Positions 51,656-60,213 of a stretch of DNA of 64,000 nucleotides are shown in pieces. Positions within the stretch are counted from its first letter, which is position 1. Each line of letters starts with the position of its first letter. The position numbers and the translations under genes are program-made. The notes below the pieces were generated by a model. The model saw only the letters and a program-made list of their open reading frames with translations. It did not search any database and was not told where the DNA came from. Source of the stretch: Nocardia testacea NBRC 100365 (GTDB lineage Bacteria; Actinomycetota; Actinomycetes; Mycobacteriales; Mycobacteriaceae); the NCBI RefSeq assembly GCF_000308775.1, contig NZ_BAGJ01000271.1, forward strand, positions 1 to 64,000, given 5' to 3'.

Positions 51656-52108
51656 ATGGGAACCACGGACCGACCGGATCTGGCCGCGATGCTCGCGCCA
51701 CTGACCCGCACCCTCATCGCCCTGGAACGCCCGATTCTCGAAGCCCACGGACTGACCATGTGGGCCTACACGGTCCTGATCGCGCTGAGCCGGGGTACCG
51801 CACGCGGGCAGGGCGTACTCGCCCAGGAGATCGGCGCGGACAAGACCCGGATCATCGCGGTACTCGACGACCTCCAGGACCGCGGCCTCATCGAACGCAC
51901 CCCCGACCCCGCCGACCGCCGGGCCAGGCTGCTGGAGTTGACGGCGGAGGGCCACCGGATCGCGGCCGCGGTGCAGGCCGAGATCCAGGCGCGTGAGAAC
52001 GAACAGGTCCTCGAGCAGCTGCCCGCCGCCGACCGCCGCGGTTTCCTGAACGCGCTGCGCATCCTGACCGCGCTCCCCCGGGATCCCGCACCGGACGGCA
52101 GCGACTGA
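51656..52108 (+). CDS. MarR-family transcriptional regulator
   Basis: 150 aa. Winged-helix core residues 35-105: Y-T-V-L-I-A-L-S-R-G, L-A-Q-E-I-G-A-D-K-T-R-I-I-A-V-L-D-D-L-Q-D-R-G-L-I-E-R, wing D-P-A-D-R-R-A-R-L. N- and C-terminal dimerisation helices. No redox cysteine is apparent. Likely autoregulates and controls the divergent TIGR03086-like gene (inference); no link to the catabolic operators is visible. Confidence 0.85.
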   Translation: MGTTDRPDLAAMLAPLTRTLIALERPILEAHGLTMWAYTVLIALSRGTARGQGVLAQEIGADKTRIIAVLDDLQDRGLIERTPDPADRRARLLELTAEGHRIAAAVQAEIQARENEQVLEQLPAADRRGFLNALRILTALPRDPAPDGSD

Positions 52109-52138
52109 CAGCACCCCTCGATTACCGCACTCGCCGAA

Positions 52139-52993
52139 CTACCCGGCTTCGCTCGCCCGGAGTACCCGCAGCGGCGCGTGATTCGCCCAGCCCTCCGCCG
52201 GCCAGTTGAACCACCCGGCCGACGCCCATGTCCCCCCGTCGGGGTGCAGGGTGGTCCCGGTGAGGTAGGACGACAGGCGGGAAGCCAAGAACACCGCGCA
52301 CTCCGAGATATCGGTGAGGTACCCGGCCCGGCCCATGGGTATGGCCACTTTCACACCTTCCGGATCGGTCATGGCGTTGTCACCGGTGCCGATGCGCTCC
52401 AGGTTCGGTGTGGGGACGAAATCGGGGGCGATATTGTTCACGCGGATCCCGTCCGGGGCCACTTCCACGGCCAGGGTGCGGGCGAACTGCTCCACCGCTG
52501 CCTTCGCCGCGGCGTACACCGCGAAACCAGGGGCGGCGCGATGGGCTTCGATGGTCGTGATGTTGATGATGCTGCCGCCGCGTCCGCCCGCGCGCATCCG
52601 GGGTACGGCCAGATGACAGGCGTGCAGGACATGGGTGAGATTGGTCCGCAGCAGCGCGTCCCAGCCCTTCGGGCCGGTTTCGGTGAAGGGGGCGCGGAAG
52701 GTGCCGCCGACCACATTCACCAGAGTGTCGAGACGCCCCCACCGGGCGTCGGCGGCCTCGAACAGTGCCGTCAGGACCGCCGGGTCGCGGGCATCGCCGT
52801 GGTGCACGACGGCCTCCTGCCCGGCCGGCGAATCCCGTAGCTCCGCGACCCCGGCGGGATCGAGATCCACTACCGCCGGATGTACACCGTTCGCGACCAG
52901 ATCCGCCACGATCGCCCGGCCCAGACCGCCCGCACCGCCGGTCACCACCGCGACCGTCCCGGCGAGACCGCCTCGTTCCTCGAACCAGCCCAT
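52139..52993 (-). CDS. SDR oxidoreductase
   Basis: 284 aa. T-G-G-A-G-G-L-G-R-A cofactor loop, V-V-D-L-D (NAD preference), N-V-V-G-G-T, Ser/Thr in N-I-T-T-I-E and Y-A-A-A-K. C-terminal S-Y-L-T-G-T-T-L-H-P-D-G-G-T-W-A-S-A-G-W-F. Found 14 nt downstream of the LLM oxidoreductase gene on the same strand, and in line with the acyl-CoA dehydrogenases further upstream. Probably oxidises a hydroxyl of a beta-oxidation or ring intermediate (inference). Confidence 0.85.
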   Translation of the reverse strand: MGWFEERGGLAGTVAVVTGGAGGLGRAIVADLVANGVHPAVVDLDPAGVAELRDSPAGQEAVVHHGDARDPAVLTALFEAADARWGRLDTLVNVVGGTFRAPFTETGPKGWDALLRTNLTHVLHACHLAVPRMRAGGRGGSIINITTIEAHRAAPGFAVYAAAKAAVEQFARTLAVEVAPDGIRVNNIAPDFVPTPNLERIGTGDNAMTDPEGVKVAIPMGRAGYLTDISECAVFLASRLSSYLTGTTLHPDGGTWASAGWFNWPAEGWANHAPLRVLRASEAG

Positions 52994-53007
52994 TGCGATC
53001 CGCCTCG

Positions 53008-53926
53008 CTAACCGATGTAGTCCGCGCCGAAGGACGCCAGGAAATCGAAGGTGACCGCCGGGTCGAGGGTGTCGTGTACACCGGCGCGGGTGGAGACGGT
53101 GATCCAGTCGACCCCGGCCCGCGCCAATTCGCCGAATGCTTCCCGGTGCGGCCCCGGATCGGTGCCGGGGCCGGTGAGCCCGGCGTGGCTGTAGGAATAC
53201 ACCAGGTCGATATGGTCGGTGCGGCCGCTGTCCGCGGCCGCCGACCGCACCTCGGCGATCTTGCCGGCCAGCTCCGCGATCGTGCCGAGCTCCGGGGTCC
53301 GGGCGGTGCTGCTGAGTTCGGCGCCCCCGGACATCGGGATCCAGCCCTGGGCCGCCCGGGCCACCCGGCGCCGGCTCAGCGCGGAATTACCGCCGATCCA
53401 GATGGGGGATCGGCTGCTGGACCGGGGTCGGCCGGGCCTGCACTTCGCGGGCGCTGAAATGTTTACCGGTGTAACTGAACGGCTCGCCTGTCCAGTGCAG
53501 GGGCAGCACCTCCAGGGCTTCGTCGAACAGGATGTTGCGCTCCTCGAAATCCACTCCCACCGCGTGGAATTCCCCCTTCAGATACCCGGTGCCGATCCCC
53601 AGGACGGCTCGGCCGCCGGACAGTTTGTCCAGGGTGGCCGCCGCTTTCGCCAGCAGCATCGGATTCCGGTAGGGCGCCACCGACAGGTAGGTGATCAGGC
53701 GGATTCGTTCGGTCAGCGCCGCCGCGTAGCCGAGAGACACGAAGGGGTCCAGGGTCTGATGCCCGCCGGCCCCCAGCCAGCGGGCGCCGGGCGCCGGATG
53801 CTCGCTGAGCGAGAAGCCGGCGAAACCCGCCTGCTCGGCCGCGCGCGCGACCTCTCCCAGCGGGCCCGGGTCGAGCACATCGCCCGCCGCACCACCGGTC
53901 TCGGGATAGTGGAAGATGAATCGCAT
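53008..53926 (-). pseudogene. LLM-class F420-dependent oxidoreductase with one-base frameshift
   Basis: ATG 53926 gives a luciferase-like start: F-H-Y-P-E-T-G, A-E-Q-A-G-F-A-G-F-S-L-S-E-H-P, G-I-G-T-G-Y. In the GGGGG run 53404-53408 (plus) the frame breaks; removing one base gives P-I-W-I-G-G-N-S-A-L and continues to a stop at 53008. The rejoined product is about 305 aa with the normal F420-type barrel. This is an insertion, unlike the other four breaks. Start lies 33 nt after the acyl-CoA dehydrogenase stop; same transcript likely. Possibly functional if the extra base is an error. Confidence 0.75.
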
Positions 53927-53959
53927 CGCTACCTCCGTGCCCTCGCACCGGTTCCGGTG

Positions 53960-55189
53960 TCACCGGCCACGCTTCACCTCGTTGAACGGCACATCCCGGT
54001 CGGCGGCGTACTCTCGCGGCATCCCGAGTACACGTTCGCTGATCACATTGCGGGCGATCTCGGTGCTGCCACCCGCCAGGCTCCACGCGGCCCGGAACAG
54101 GAAATCGGTGCCGATACGCGCGGTGTCCACCGGATCGCCGGGAGCGTGCGTCGCGGCGGCCGCACCGGCGACCTTCACCGCCAGATCGGTTTGCAGCCAG
54201 GAATTCTCGGCACTGAACAGGCGGGTGATGGATCCGGCGGCCGGCGGCAGCTCCCCGGCGAGCACACTGCGGGAGATGTGGTCGATCAGCTGATCGCGCA
54301 CCACCTGCATGGCCCGTGCCTCGCCGATGTCCTCACGGACCCGGATATCGTCGAGCTGACCACTGTTGCGGGCGATATCCAGAATCGGGGACTCCTCGCC
54401 GCCGATATGCGGCCGGGCGCCGCTGAGATACGGCGAGGTCCCGCCGATGGCCGCACGCTCGTGGTAGAGCAGCCGGGACGCGGCCTCCCAGCCGTCGTCG
54501 ACCCGGCCGATCACGGCCTCGTCACCGAGCACCACATCGTCGAAGAACTCCTGGCAGAACTCGGTGGATCCGGTGACCTGTTTGATCCGCTGCACGGTCA
54601 CCCCCGCGGCCGCGATGGGCACCAGGAACATGGTGAGCCCACGATGCTTGGGCACCTCCCAGTTGGTACGGGCCAGGCACAACCCGTAGTCCGCCGCGTA
54701 GGCGCCCGAACTCCAGATCTTCGAGCCGTTGAGGATCCAGCGGTCGCCGTCCCGTTCGGCCCGGGTGGTGAGTCCGGCCAGATCCGAACCACCGCGTGGC
54801 TCGGACAGCAACTGCACCAGTACCTCGTCCCCGCGCAGCACCGCGCTCAGATGCTCCCGCTTCTGTTCCTCGGTACCCAGGTCGAGCAGGGTGGCCGCGC
54901 AGATGGACAGCGTCGGCACATTGAGGATCACCGGCATCTCGTAGGCGTAGGACTCCTTGGTGAACGCCTGCTGATGGGCGGGAGTCAGGCCGAGGCCGCC
55001 GTATTCCTCCGGGAAGCAGATACCCGCGAAACCACCGTCGTGGAGTATCCGCTGCAACTGCCGCGCCCGGTCCCACTCCTCTTTGCTGTCGGGCGGGCCC
55101 TGATCCGGCGGAGCGGGTGGAAGATTGGCGCGCAGCCAGAGCCGGGCGCGCTCGCGGAACTCGGCTACGGGTTCGAGCTCGGTGGTCAT
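53960..55189 (-). CDS. Acyl-CoA dehydrogenase, FadE29-like
   Basis: 409 aa. F-P-E-E-Y-G-G-L-G-L, S-E-P-R-G-G-S-D-L-A-G-L (FAD/substrate loop), W-I-L-N-G-S-K-I-W and C-terminal G-G-S-T-E-I-A-R-N-V-I-S-E-R. Introduces the alpha-beta double bond into an acyl-CoA. Adjacent to a second, shorter dehydrogenase gene (30 nt away). Such pairs in actinobacteria, such as FadE28-FadE29 and FadE26-FadE27, assemble as alpha2beta2 heteromers on steroid side chains. That pairing is inferred from order and subfamily look only. Confidence 0.85.
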   Translation of the reverse strand: MTTELEPVAEFRERARLWLRANLPPAPPDQGPPDSKEEWDRARQLQRILHDGGFAGICFPEEYGGLGLTPAHQQAFTKESYAYEMPVILNVPTLSICAATLLDLGTEEQKREHLSAVLRGDEVLVQLLSEPRGGSDLAGLTTRAERDGDRWILNGSKIWSSGAYAADYGLCLARTNWEVPKHRGLTMFLVPIAAAGVTVQRIKQVTGSTEFCQEFFDDVVLGDEAVIGRVDDGWEAASRLLYHERAAIGGTSPYLSGARPHIGGEESPILDIARNSGQLDDIRVREDIGEARAMQVVRDQLIDHISRSVLAGELPPAAGSITRLFSAENSWLQTDLAVKVAGAAAATHAPGDPVDTARIGTDFLFRAAWSLAGGSTEIARNVISERVLGMPREYAADRDVPFNEVKRGR

Positions 55190-55219
55190 AGGAGTACTGC
55201 CTTCCGGAGAGCGGCCGCG

Positions 55220-56380
55220 CTAGGCGGCGGTGAGGAGGAGATCGGTGATCCGGCGGCGATGCTCCTCGGGCGTACCGTAAAGCGCGCGACCCAGTCCGAT
55301 CCGCCGCAGATACAGATGCAGATCGTGCTCCCAGGTGACCCCGATACCGCCGTGCAACTGCACACAGTCCTGACCGATCACCGGAGCCTTCGCGCCGACA
55401 TAGGATTTCGCGACGCTCACCGCTTCCGCTGCGGACAGCGGATCGTCGTCACAGGCCGCCGCGGCCGCGGCGGTGGTCGCCCGGCAGGCCTCGTACCAGG
55501 TCTTGTTGTCGGCCATCCGATGTTTGAGCGCCTGGTAGGAGGCCAGTGGCCGGCCGAAGGTGAAGCGGTCGGCGAGCCAGGCCAGAGTCGCCTCCATCGC
55601 CTTGCCGGTGGCGCCCACCGTCTCCGCCGCCGTCAGTACCGCGGCGGTGTGCAACTGGGTGCGGACGGCGGCGGCCGCGGCGGCGCCGGTGTGCACCACG
55701 GCTGCCGCGGGTACCGCTACCTCCGCGAATTCGATCCGGGCGGTACGGCGGACCAGGTCCAGGGTCCAGGTCGGAGTGACGGTGACGCCCGGTGCGTCGG
55801 TGGGCACCAGCAGTTGTACCGGGCCGTCCGCGCTCTGCGCGCTCACCAGCAGGATATCGGCGCGGTCCCCGGCCTCGACGCGGTCCTTCGCTCCGGTCAG
55901 CCGGTAGCCTGCGCCGTCCCGGACCGCGCGTGCCCATTCGCCGTCGGTGGGCGCTTCGCGATCGGCGAGCGCGTCGACGATATCGAGACCGCGTCCGGGT
56001 TCGTAGACGGCCCAGGAGGCGATCAGGGTGCCGGCCACGATCCCCGTGATCGTGTCGCCCAGCGCCGCGCTCGCGCTCGCCAGCCCGGCGAGTACCGCGT
56101 TGGTGGTGACGAAGGGGCCCGGCGCACAGGTCCGGCCGAGTTCGGTGGCGATCAGCGCCAATTCGGTCATCGGGCGCCCGGATACACTGCCGCCGCCGTA
56201 TTCCTCGGCGACCAGCATGGCGGTCCAGCCCAGTTCGGCGGCCGAGCGCCACCACTCGTCGTCGAATCCGGTACCCGCCTCACCGAGCGCGCGTACTGTC
56301 GGCACCGGGACGGTATCGGCCAGGAATTCGCGGGTTGTCTGCTGGAAGAGCCGCTGGTCAGCGGTGAGATCAAGGGTCAT
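55220..56380 (-). CDS. Acyl-CoA dehydrogenase, FadE28-like partner subunit
   Basis: 386 aa from ATG 56380 (GGAGG upstream). E-E-Y-G-G-G-S-V-S-G-R-P, L-T-G-A-K-D-R-V, then Q-L-H-G-G-I-G-V-T-W-E-H-D-L-H-L-Y near the C-terminus, the signature of the smaller heteromer subunit. The usual S-E-P-G-A-G-S-D type substrate loop is absent, in line with a subunit that depends on its partner for part of the FAD or active site. Divergent from the P450 gene at 56524 with an operator between. Confidence 0.85.
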   Translation of the reverse strand: MTLDLTADQRLFQQTTREFLADTVPVPTVRALGEAGTGFDDEWWRSAAELGWTAMLVAEEYGGGSVSGRPMTELALIATELGRTCAPGPFVTTNAVLAGLASASAALGDTITGIVAGTLIASWAVYEPGRGLDIVDALADREAPTDGEWARAVRDGAGYRLTGAKDRVEAGDRADILLVSAQSADGPVQLLVPTDAPGVTVTPTWTLDLVRRTARIEFAEVAVPAAAVVHTGAAAAAAVRTQLHTAAVLTAAETVGATGKAMEATLAWLADRFTFGRPLASYQALKHRMADNKTWYEACRATTAAAAAACDDDPLSAAEAVSVAKSYVGAKAPVIGQDCVQLHGGIGVTWEHDLHLYLRRIGLGRALYGTPEEHRRRITDLLLTAA

Positions 56381-56439
56381 GTTCGCCGGTCCTCCGGTTG
56401 ACGCACGGCACACCGTGTGGAAATCTCATATTCACAGAT

Positions 56440-56454
56440 GAGAGTTATATTCTC
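56440..56454. promoter_or_regulatory. Operator between the dehydrogenase and P450 operons
   Basis: GAGAGT-TAT-ATTCTC, five of six arm pairs symmetric. It lies in the 143-bp divergent promoter of the acyl-CoA dehydrogenase pair and the P450/ferredoxin pair. Confidence 0.6.
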
Positions 56455-56523
56455 AATTGCGAAAGTCAACCGGCGGAGCTGCTCGTGGCGGTGGGTGCCG
56501 GCCGAGCGAAGGGAACCCGTCAC

Positions 56524-57813
56524 GTGAAAAACTTCGAGGATCTGGACTTCTTCCTCGGCCAGGAGCTGGTCGCCGATCCCTATCCGTACTTCGACGCCCT
56601 TCGCGAGAAGTGCCCGGTGACCCGCGAGAAGCACCACAACGTCATGATGGTGACCGGCTACGACGAGGCACTGGAAGTTCTCAACGACGCCGAGCGCTTC
56701 TCCTCCTGTATCTCGGTGACCGGGCCGTTCCCCGGCTTTCCCGTCCCCATCGACGAGAACTCCGACGCCGACGCCCTCATCGCCGAACACCGCGATTCGC
56801 TGCCGTTCAGCGACCAGCTGCCGGCCCTGGATCCGCCGGCCCATACCGCCCACCGTGGGCTGCTCATGCGGCTGATCACCCCCAAACGCCTCAAGGAGAA
56901 CGAAGAGGCGATGTGGGATCTGGCCGACAAGATGCTCGACGAGTACCTGGCGCCCGGAAAAGGGGAACTCATCCGGGATTTCGCGGGCCCCTTCACCCTC
57001 TACGTGATCGCGGACCTGCTCGGTGTACCGCCGGAGGACCAGGAGGAGTTCCTCAACACGTTGCAGCGCGATCCGCACCGTACCGGCACGGTCGGCAGCA
57101 CCAGCTCCGATCACGCCATGGAGCACAACCCGATCGAGTTCCTGTACGAGAAGTTCTCCACCTATATCGAGGACCGCCGCAAGAACCCGCGCGGCGACGT
57201 GCTGACCGGTCTCGCCGAGGCCACCTTCCCCGACGGCAGCCGGCCGGAGGTGATCGACGTGGTCCGGGTCGCCGCCAACCTCTTCTCGGCCGGCCAGGAG
57301 ACCACCGTGCGGCTGCTGTCCTCGGGATTGAAACTGATCGCCGAGGATCCGGAACTGCAGTCCTGGCTGCGCGGAGACCCGGAACGCATCAACAACTTCA
57401 TCGAAGAGATGCTGCGGATGGAGAGCCCGGTGAAGGGTGATTTCCGGCTGGCGAAGACCACGACCACAGTAGGCGGCGTGGAGGTCCCGGCGGGCACGGT
57501 CCTGATGCTCGCCAACGGTGGCGCCAACCGCGACCCGCGGCGTTTCGAGAACCCGGGCGTTTTCGACGCCAAGCGGTCCAATGCCCGCTCCCATATCGCC
57601 TTCGGCCGGGGTATCCACACCTGCCCCGGCGCCCCACTGGCCCGCACCGAGGCGAAGGTGGCGTTCAAGCGCCTGCTGGAGCGCACCACCGATATCCGGA
57701 TCGACGAGAGCGCCCACGGTCCGGCCGGCGCGCGCAGATACCAGTATCTGCCGACCTTCATCCTGCGCGGGATCACCGCACTGCACCTGGAATTCGACCG
57801 GACGGAAGGGTGA
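56524..57813 (+). CDS. Cytochrome P450 (paralogue of the 26251 enzyme)
   Basis: 429 aa from GTG 56524 (AAGGGA upstream); the frame extends upstream through the operator region and that part is not coding. I-helix A-G-Q-E-T-T, K-helix E-E-M-L-R, heme loop F-G-R-G-I-H-T-C-P-G with Cys367. Shares long stretches with the P450 at 26251, so the two arose by duplication or are closely related CYP members acting on similar substrates. The ferredoxin follows 5 nt after the stop and supplies electrons. Cytosolic. Confidence 0.92.
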   Translation: MKNFEDLDFFLGQELVADPYPYFDALREKCPVTREKHHNVMMVTGYDEALEVLNDAERFSSCISVTGPFPGFPVPIDENSDADALIAEHRDSLPFSDQLPALDPPAHTAHRGLLMRLITPKRLKENEEAMWDLADKMLDEYLAPGKGELIRDFAGPFTLYVIADLLGVPPEDQEEFLNTLQRDPHRTGTVGSTSSDHAMEHNPIEFLYEKFSTYIEDRRKNPRGDVLTGLAEATFPDGSRPEVIDVVRVAANLFSAGQETTVRLLSSGLKLIAEDPELQSWLRGDPERINNFIEEMLRMESPVKGDFRLAKTTTTVGGVEVPAGTVLMLANGGANRDPRRFENPGVFDAKRSNARSHIAFGRGIHTCPGAPLARTEAKVAFKRLLERTTDIRIDESAHGPAGARRYQYLPTFILRGITALHLEFDRTEG

Positions 57814-57818
57814 GCCAC

Positions 57819-58022
57819 ATGAAGGTCATCGTCGACGAGGACTCCTGCAAGGGGCACGGGATCTGCACCACCCTGTGCTCGGAAGTGTTCGCGCTCAACG
57901 ACTACGGCTACGCCGAGGCGGTCGCCGAGGACATCCCCGAGGATCTGCACGAGGCGGTGCTGACCGCCAAGGACGCCTGCCCCGAATGGGCGATCAAGAT
58001 CGTCGACGAGAGCGAGGGCTGA
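57819..58022 (+). CDS. [3Fe-4S] ferredoxin
   Basis: 67 aa from ATG 57819 (GGGTGAG RBS); a GTG at 57810 overlapping the P450 stop is a weaker alternative. Cys10-x2-His13-x2-Cys16 and Cys54-Pro55 bind a single [3Fe-4S] cluster. Acidic surface typical of CYP redox partners. Serves the P450 immediately upstream and possibly its paralogue at 26251, which has no ferredoxin beside it (inference). Confidence 0.9.
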   Translation: MKVIVDEDSCKGHGICTTLCSEVFALNDYGYAEAVAEDIPEDLHEAVLTAKDACPEWAIKIVDESEG

Positions 58023-58037
58023 CCCAGGGGCACGGTC

Positions 58038-59066
58038 TCACACCGTGAGCAGGACCTTGGTGGCACGCCGCTCGTCCATCGCGCGGTAGCCCTCCGCGGC
58101 CTGCTCCAGCGGCAGGGTGAGATCGAAGACCTCGCCGGGTTCGATCTCACCGCGCACGATGAGGTCGATCAGTTCCGGGAGGAACCGGCGCACCGGTGCG
58201 GGACCGCCGTGCAGATGGACGGCGGAGAAGAACAGCCGCATTCCGTCGAGTTCGACACCGTGGGCCACCCCGACGTAGCCGACATGGCCGCCGGGGCGGG
58301 CGGCGCGGATGGCCTGGATCATCGATTCCTGGGTACCGACCGCCTCGACCACCGAATGCGCGCCGAGCCCGTCGGTGAGTTCCCTGATTCTGGCCACCCC
58401 GGCCGTGCCACGTTCCTCGACGATCTCGTCGGCGCCGAATCTACGGGCCAGTGCCTGACGATCGGCATGGCGGCTCATGGCGATGACCCGATCGGCGCCG
58501 AGTTGTCTGGCGGCCAGCACGGCCAGCAGGCCCACCGCGCCGTCGCCGACCACGACCACCGTTTTCCCCGGTCCCGCCTCGGCGGCGACGGCGGCGAACC
58601 AGCCGGTGCCGAGTACGTCGGAGGCCGCGAGCAGGCCGGGGTACTGAGCCGGACCGGGAGACCCCGGAACGGTGACCAGGGTTCCGTCGGCGAGCGGGAT
58701 ACGGGCCCGCTCGGCCTGGGTCCCGATGGACCCCATCGGGACGCTGTGCACGCAGCGGCTCTGGTATCCGGCCCGGCAGATCTCGCAGGTGTTGTCCGAG
58801 GCGAAGAACGATCCGACCACGAAATCACCGACCGCGATATCGGCCACCTCCGGGCCGACCTGCTCGACCACTCCGATGTACTCGTGCCCCATCGGGGCGG
58901 GACCCTCGACCGCCTCCACGCCGCGGTAAGGCCACAGGTCCGACCCGCAGATGCAGGTGGCGGCGATGCGGATGACCGCGTCGGTGGGCTCGACGATCTC
59001 GGGGTCCGCCCGGTCCTCGACCCGGATGTCGCCGGGGGCGTACATCATCACTCCACGCATGGTCAC
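58038..59066 (-). CDS. Zinc-dependent alcohol dehydrogenase (MDR family)
   Basis: 342 aa. Catalytic zinc: Cys in I-C-G-S-D-L and G-H-E-Y-I-G. Structural-zinc lobe C-E-I-C-R-A-G-Y-Q-S-R-C shows only three of the usual four cysteines in regular spacing. Rossmann V-V-G-D-G-A-V-G-L. Medium-chain dehydrogenase of the Tdh/Adh type oxidising a secondary alcohol with NAD(P). Convergent with the ferredoxin gene (15 nt apart). No GAGAAT-type element upstream. Confidence 0.85.
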   Translation of the reverse strand: MTMRGVMMYAPGDIRVEDRADPEIVEPTDAVIRIAATCICGSDLWPYRGVEAVEGPAPMGHEYIGVVEQVGPEVADIAVGDFVVGSFFASDNTCEICRAGYQSRCVHSVPMGSIGTQAERARIPLADGTLVTVPGSPGPAQYPGLLAASDVLGTGWFAAVAAEAGPGKTVVVVGDGAVGLLAVLAARQLGADRVIAMSRHADRQALARRFGADEIVEERGTAGVARIRELTDGLGAHSVVEAVGTQESMIQAIRAARPGGHVGYVGVAHGVELDGMRLFFSAVHLHGGPAPVRRFLPELIDLIVRGEIEPGEVFDLTLPLEQAAEGYRAMDERRATKVLLTV

Positions 59067-59162
59067 CGTCTCCTGTGGTTATCTGCTCGGTTTCGACTTT
59101 TCCGGGGTGCGACGCGGATGATTCCCACACGCGGGACAACGCGGCCGAGTGAAGAATTCATC

Positions 59163-59855
59163 TCAGCCGAGTACTTCGAGAACCTTTTCGGCGAGCGGCC
59201 CGGCGGAAGCCGGATTCTGCCCGGTGAACAGATTCCGGTCGACCACGGTGTACGGTTCCCAGATTTCTCCGCGCGTGAAATCGACGCCGAGTGCCACCAG
59301 TTCGTCCTCGACCGTCCAGAACGCTTTCGACCGTAATCCGACGGCGTCTTCTTCGTCGTTGGTGTATGCCGTGACCCGGTACCCCGCGAACGGTGATACG
59401 CCGTCGCGTCTGGTCGCCAGAATCGCCACCGGGGCATGGCAGACGATGGCCAGCGGCCTGCCCGAGGCGAGCGCCGCGGTCAGCAGCCGGCCGGAGTCGG
59501 CGTCCCGCCACAGATCCTCCATGGGGCCGTGACCACCGGGGTAGTAGATCGCGGCGTAGTCGGCCGGGCGGACGTGGGCCAATTCGATCGGCCGGCGTAA
59601 TTCCTCGGCCGAGCGCAGGGTCTCTTCCAGGTCCCGGGCGACCTGTTCACCGCCGGCCATCGACGGTCGCAGGCTCATCACATCGACATGGGGGACGACC
59701 CCGCCGGGAGTGGCCACCACGATTCGATGACCGGCCCCGGTCAGTGCGCGATAGGGGGCGGCGAACTCTTCGGCCCAATAACCGGTGGGGTGCCGGGTGC
59801 CGTCTTTCAGGGTCCAATAACTCGCCCCGGTCACCACGAACAGAATATCGGCCAT
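59163..59855 (-). CDS. DJ-1/PfpI superfamily protein, Hsp31-like
   Basis: 230 aa from ATG 59855 (GGGAG upstream); the longer frame to 60032 is not supported. G-G-H-G-P-M-E-D-L loop, nucleophile Cys in V-C-H-A-P with the following His, and an early Y-W-A-E-E-F-A-A-P segment as in Hsp31/glyoxalase III proteins. Likely a deglycase, glyoxalase-type or stress chaperone. Unconnected to the catabolic operators. Confidence 0.75.
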   Translation of the reverse strand: MADILFVVTGASYWTLKDGTRHPTGYWAEEFAAPYRALTGAGHRIVVATPGGVVPHVDVMSLRPSMAGGEQVARDLEETLRSAEELRRPIELAHVRPADYAAIYYPGGHGPMEDLWRDADSGRLLTAALASGRPLAIVCHAPVAILATRRDGVSPFAGYRVTAYTNDEEDAVGLRSKAFWTVEDELVALGVDFTRGEIWEPYTVVDRNLFTGQNPASAGPLAEKVLEVLG

Positions 59856-60213
59856 ACAGCTTACTCCCCGATCGGTGGTAGAGCTGTGTGCGGGTGAAGT
59901 AGATTTCACGGAACCCGAATTCGCATCCACTATAAAGCGGCCCCGGGTGACGGGCAACAGTCCCGCTGCTTCGTCGCGCGGCGGTATCCGCGCGAGAAAT
60001 GGATCATCGGCGAGCGCCCCCGCGGCCCGCACGGCACCGGCGAATCCACGCGACCGCGTTCACCCGAGGCACGGTCTCGGCGGATCGGATCTACGATTCC
60101 CGACCAGGCCGTCGCGCCGCGGTGTGCGCGCGACGGCCGGCCCTTCCACGGTCACCCCGCGCGCTCGTATTCCCCATCGCCGGCGCGCGGCACCGCGCCG
60201 GTCCGGGCAGCGC
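59856..60213. other. Gene-free stretch
   Basis: 358 nt between two minus-strand genes. The left 80 nt is AT-richer and should hold the DJ-1 gene promoter; the rest has no recognisable gene, repeat or operator. Confidence 0.4.

Noticed and set aside
53219-56401. 1060-residue open frame antisense to the LLM and acyl-CoA dehydrogenase genes
   Set aside because: Low-complexity G/R/A composition; the minus-strand genes carry full family motifs.
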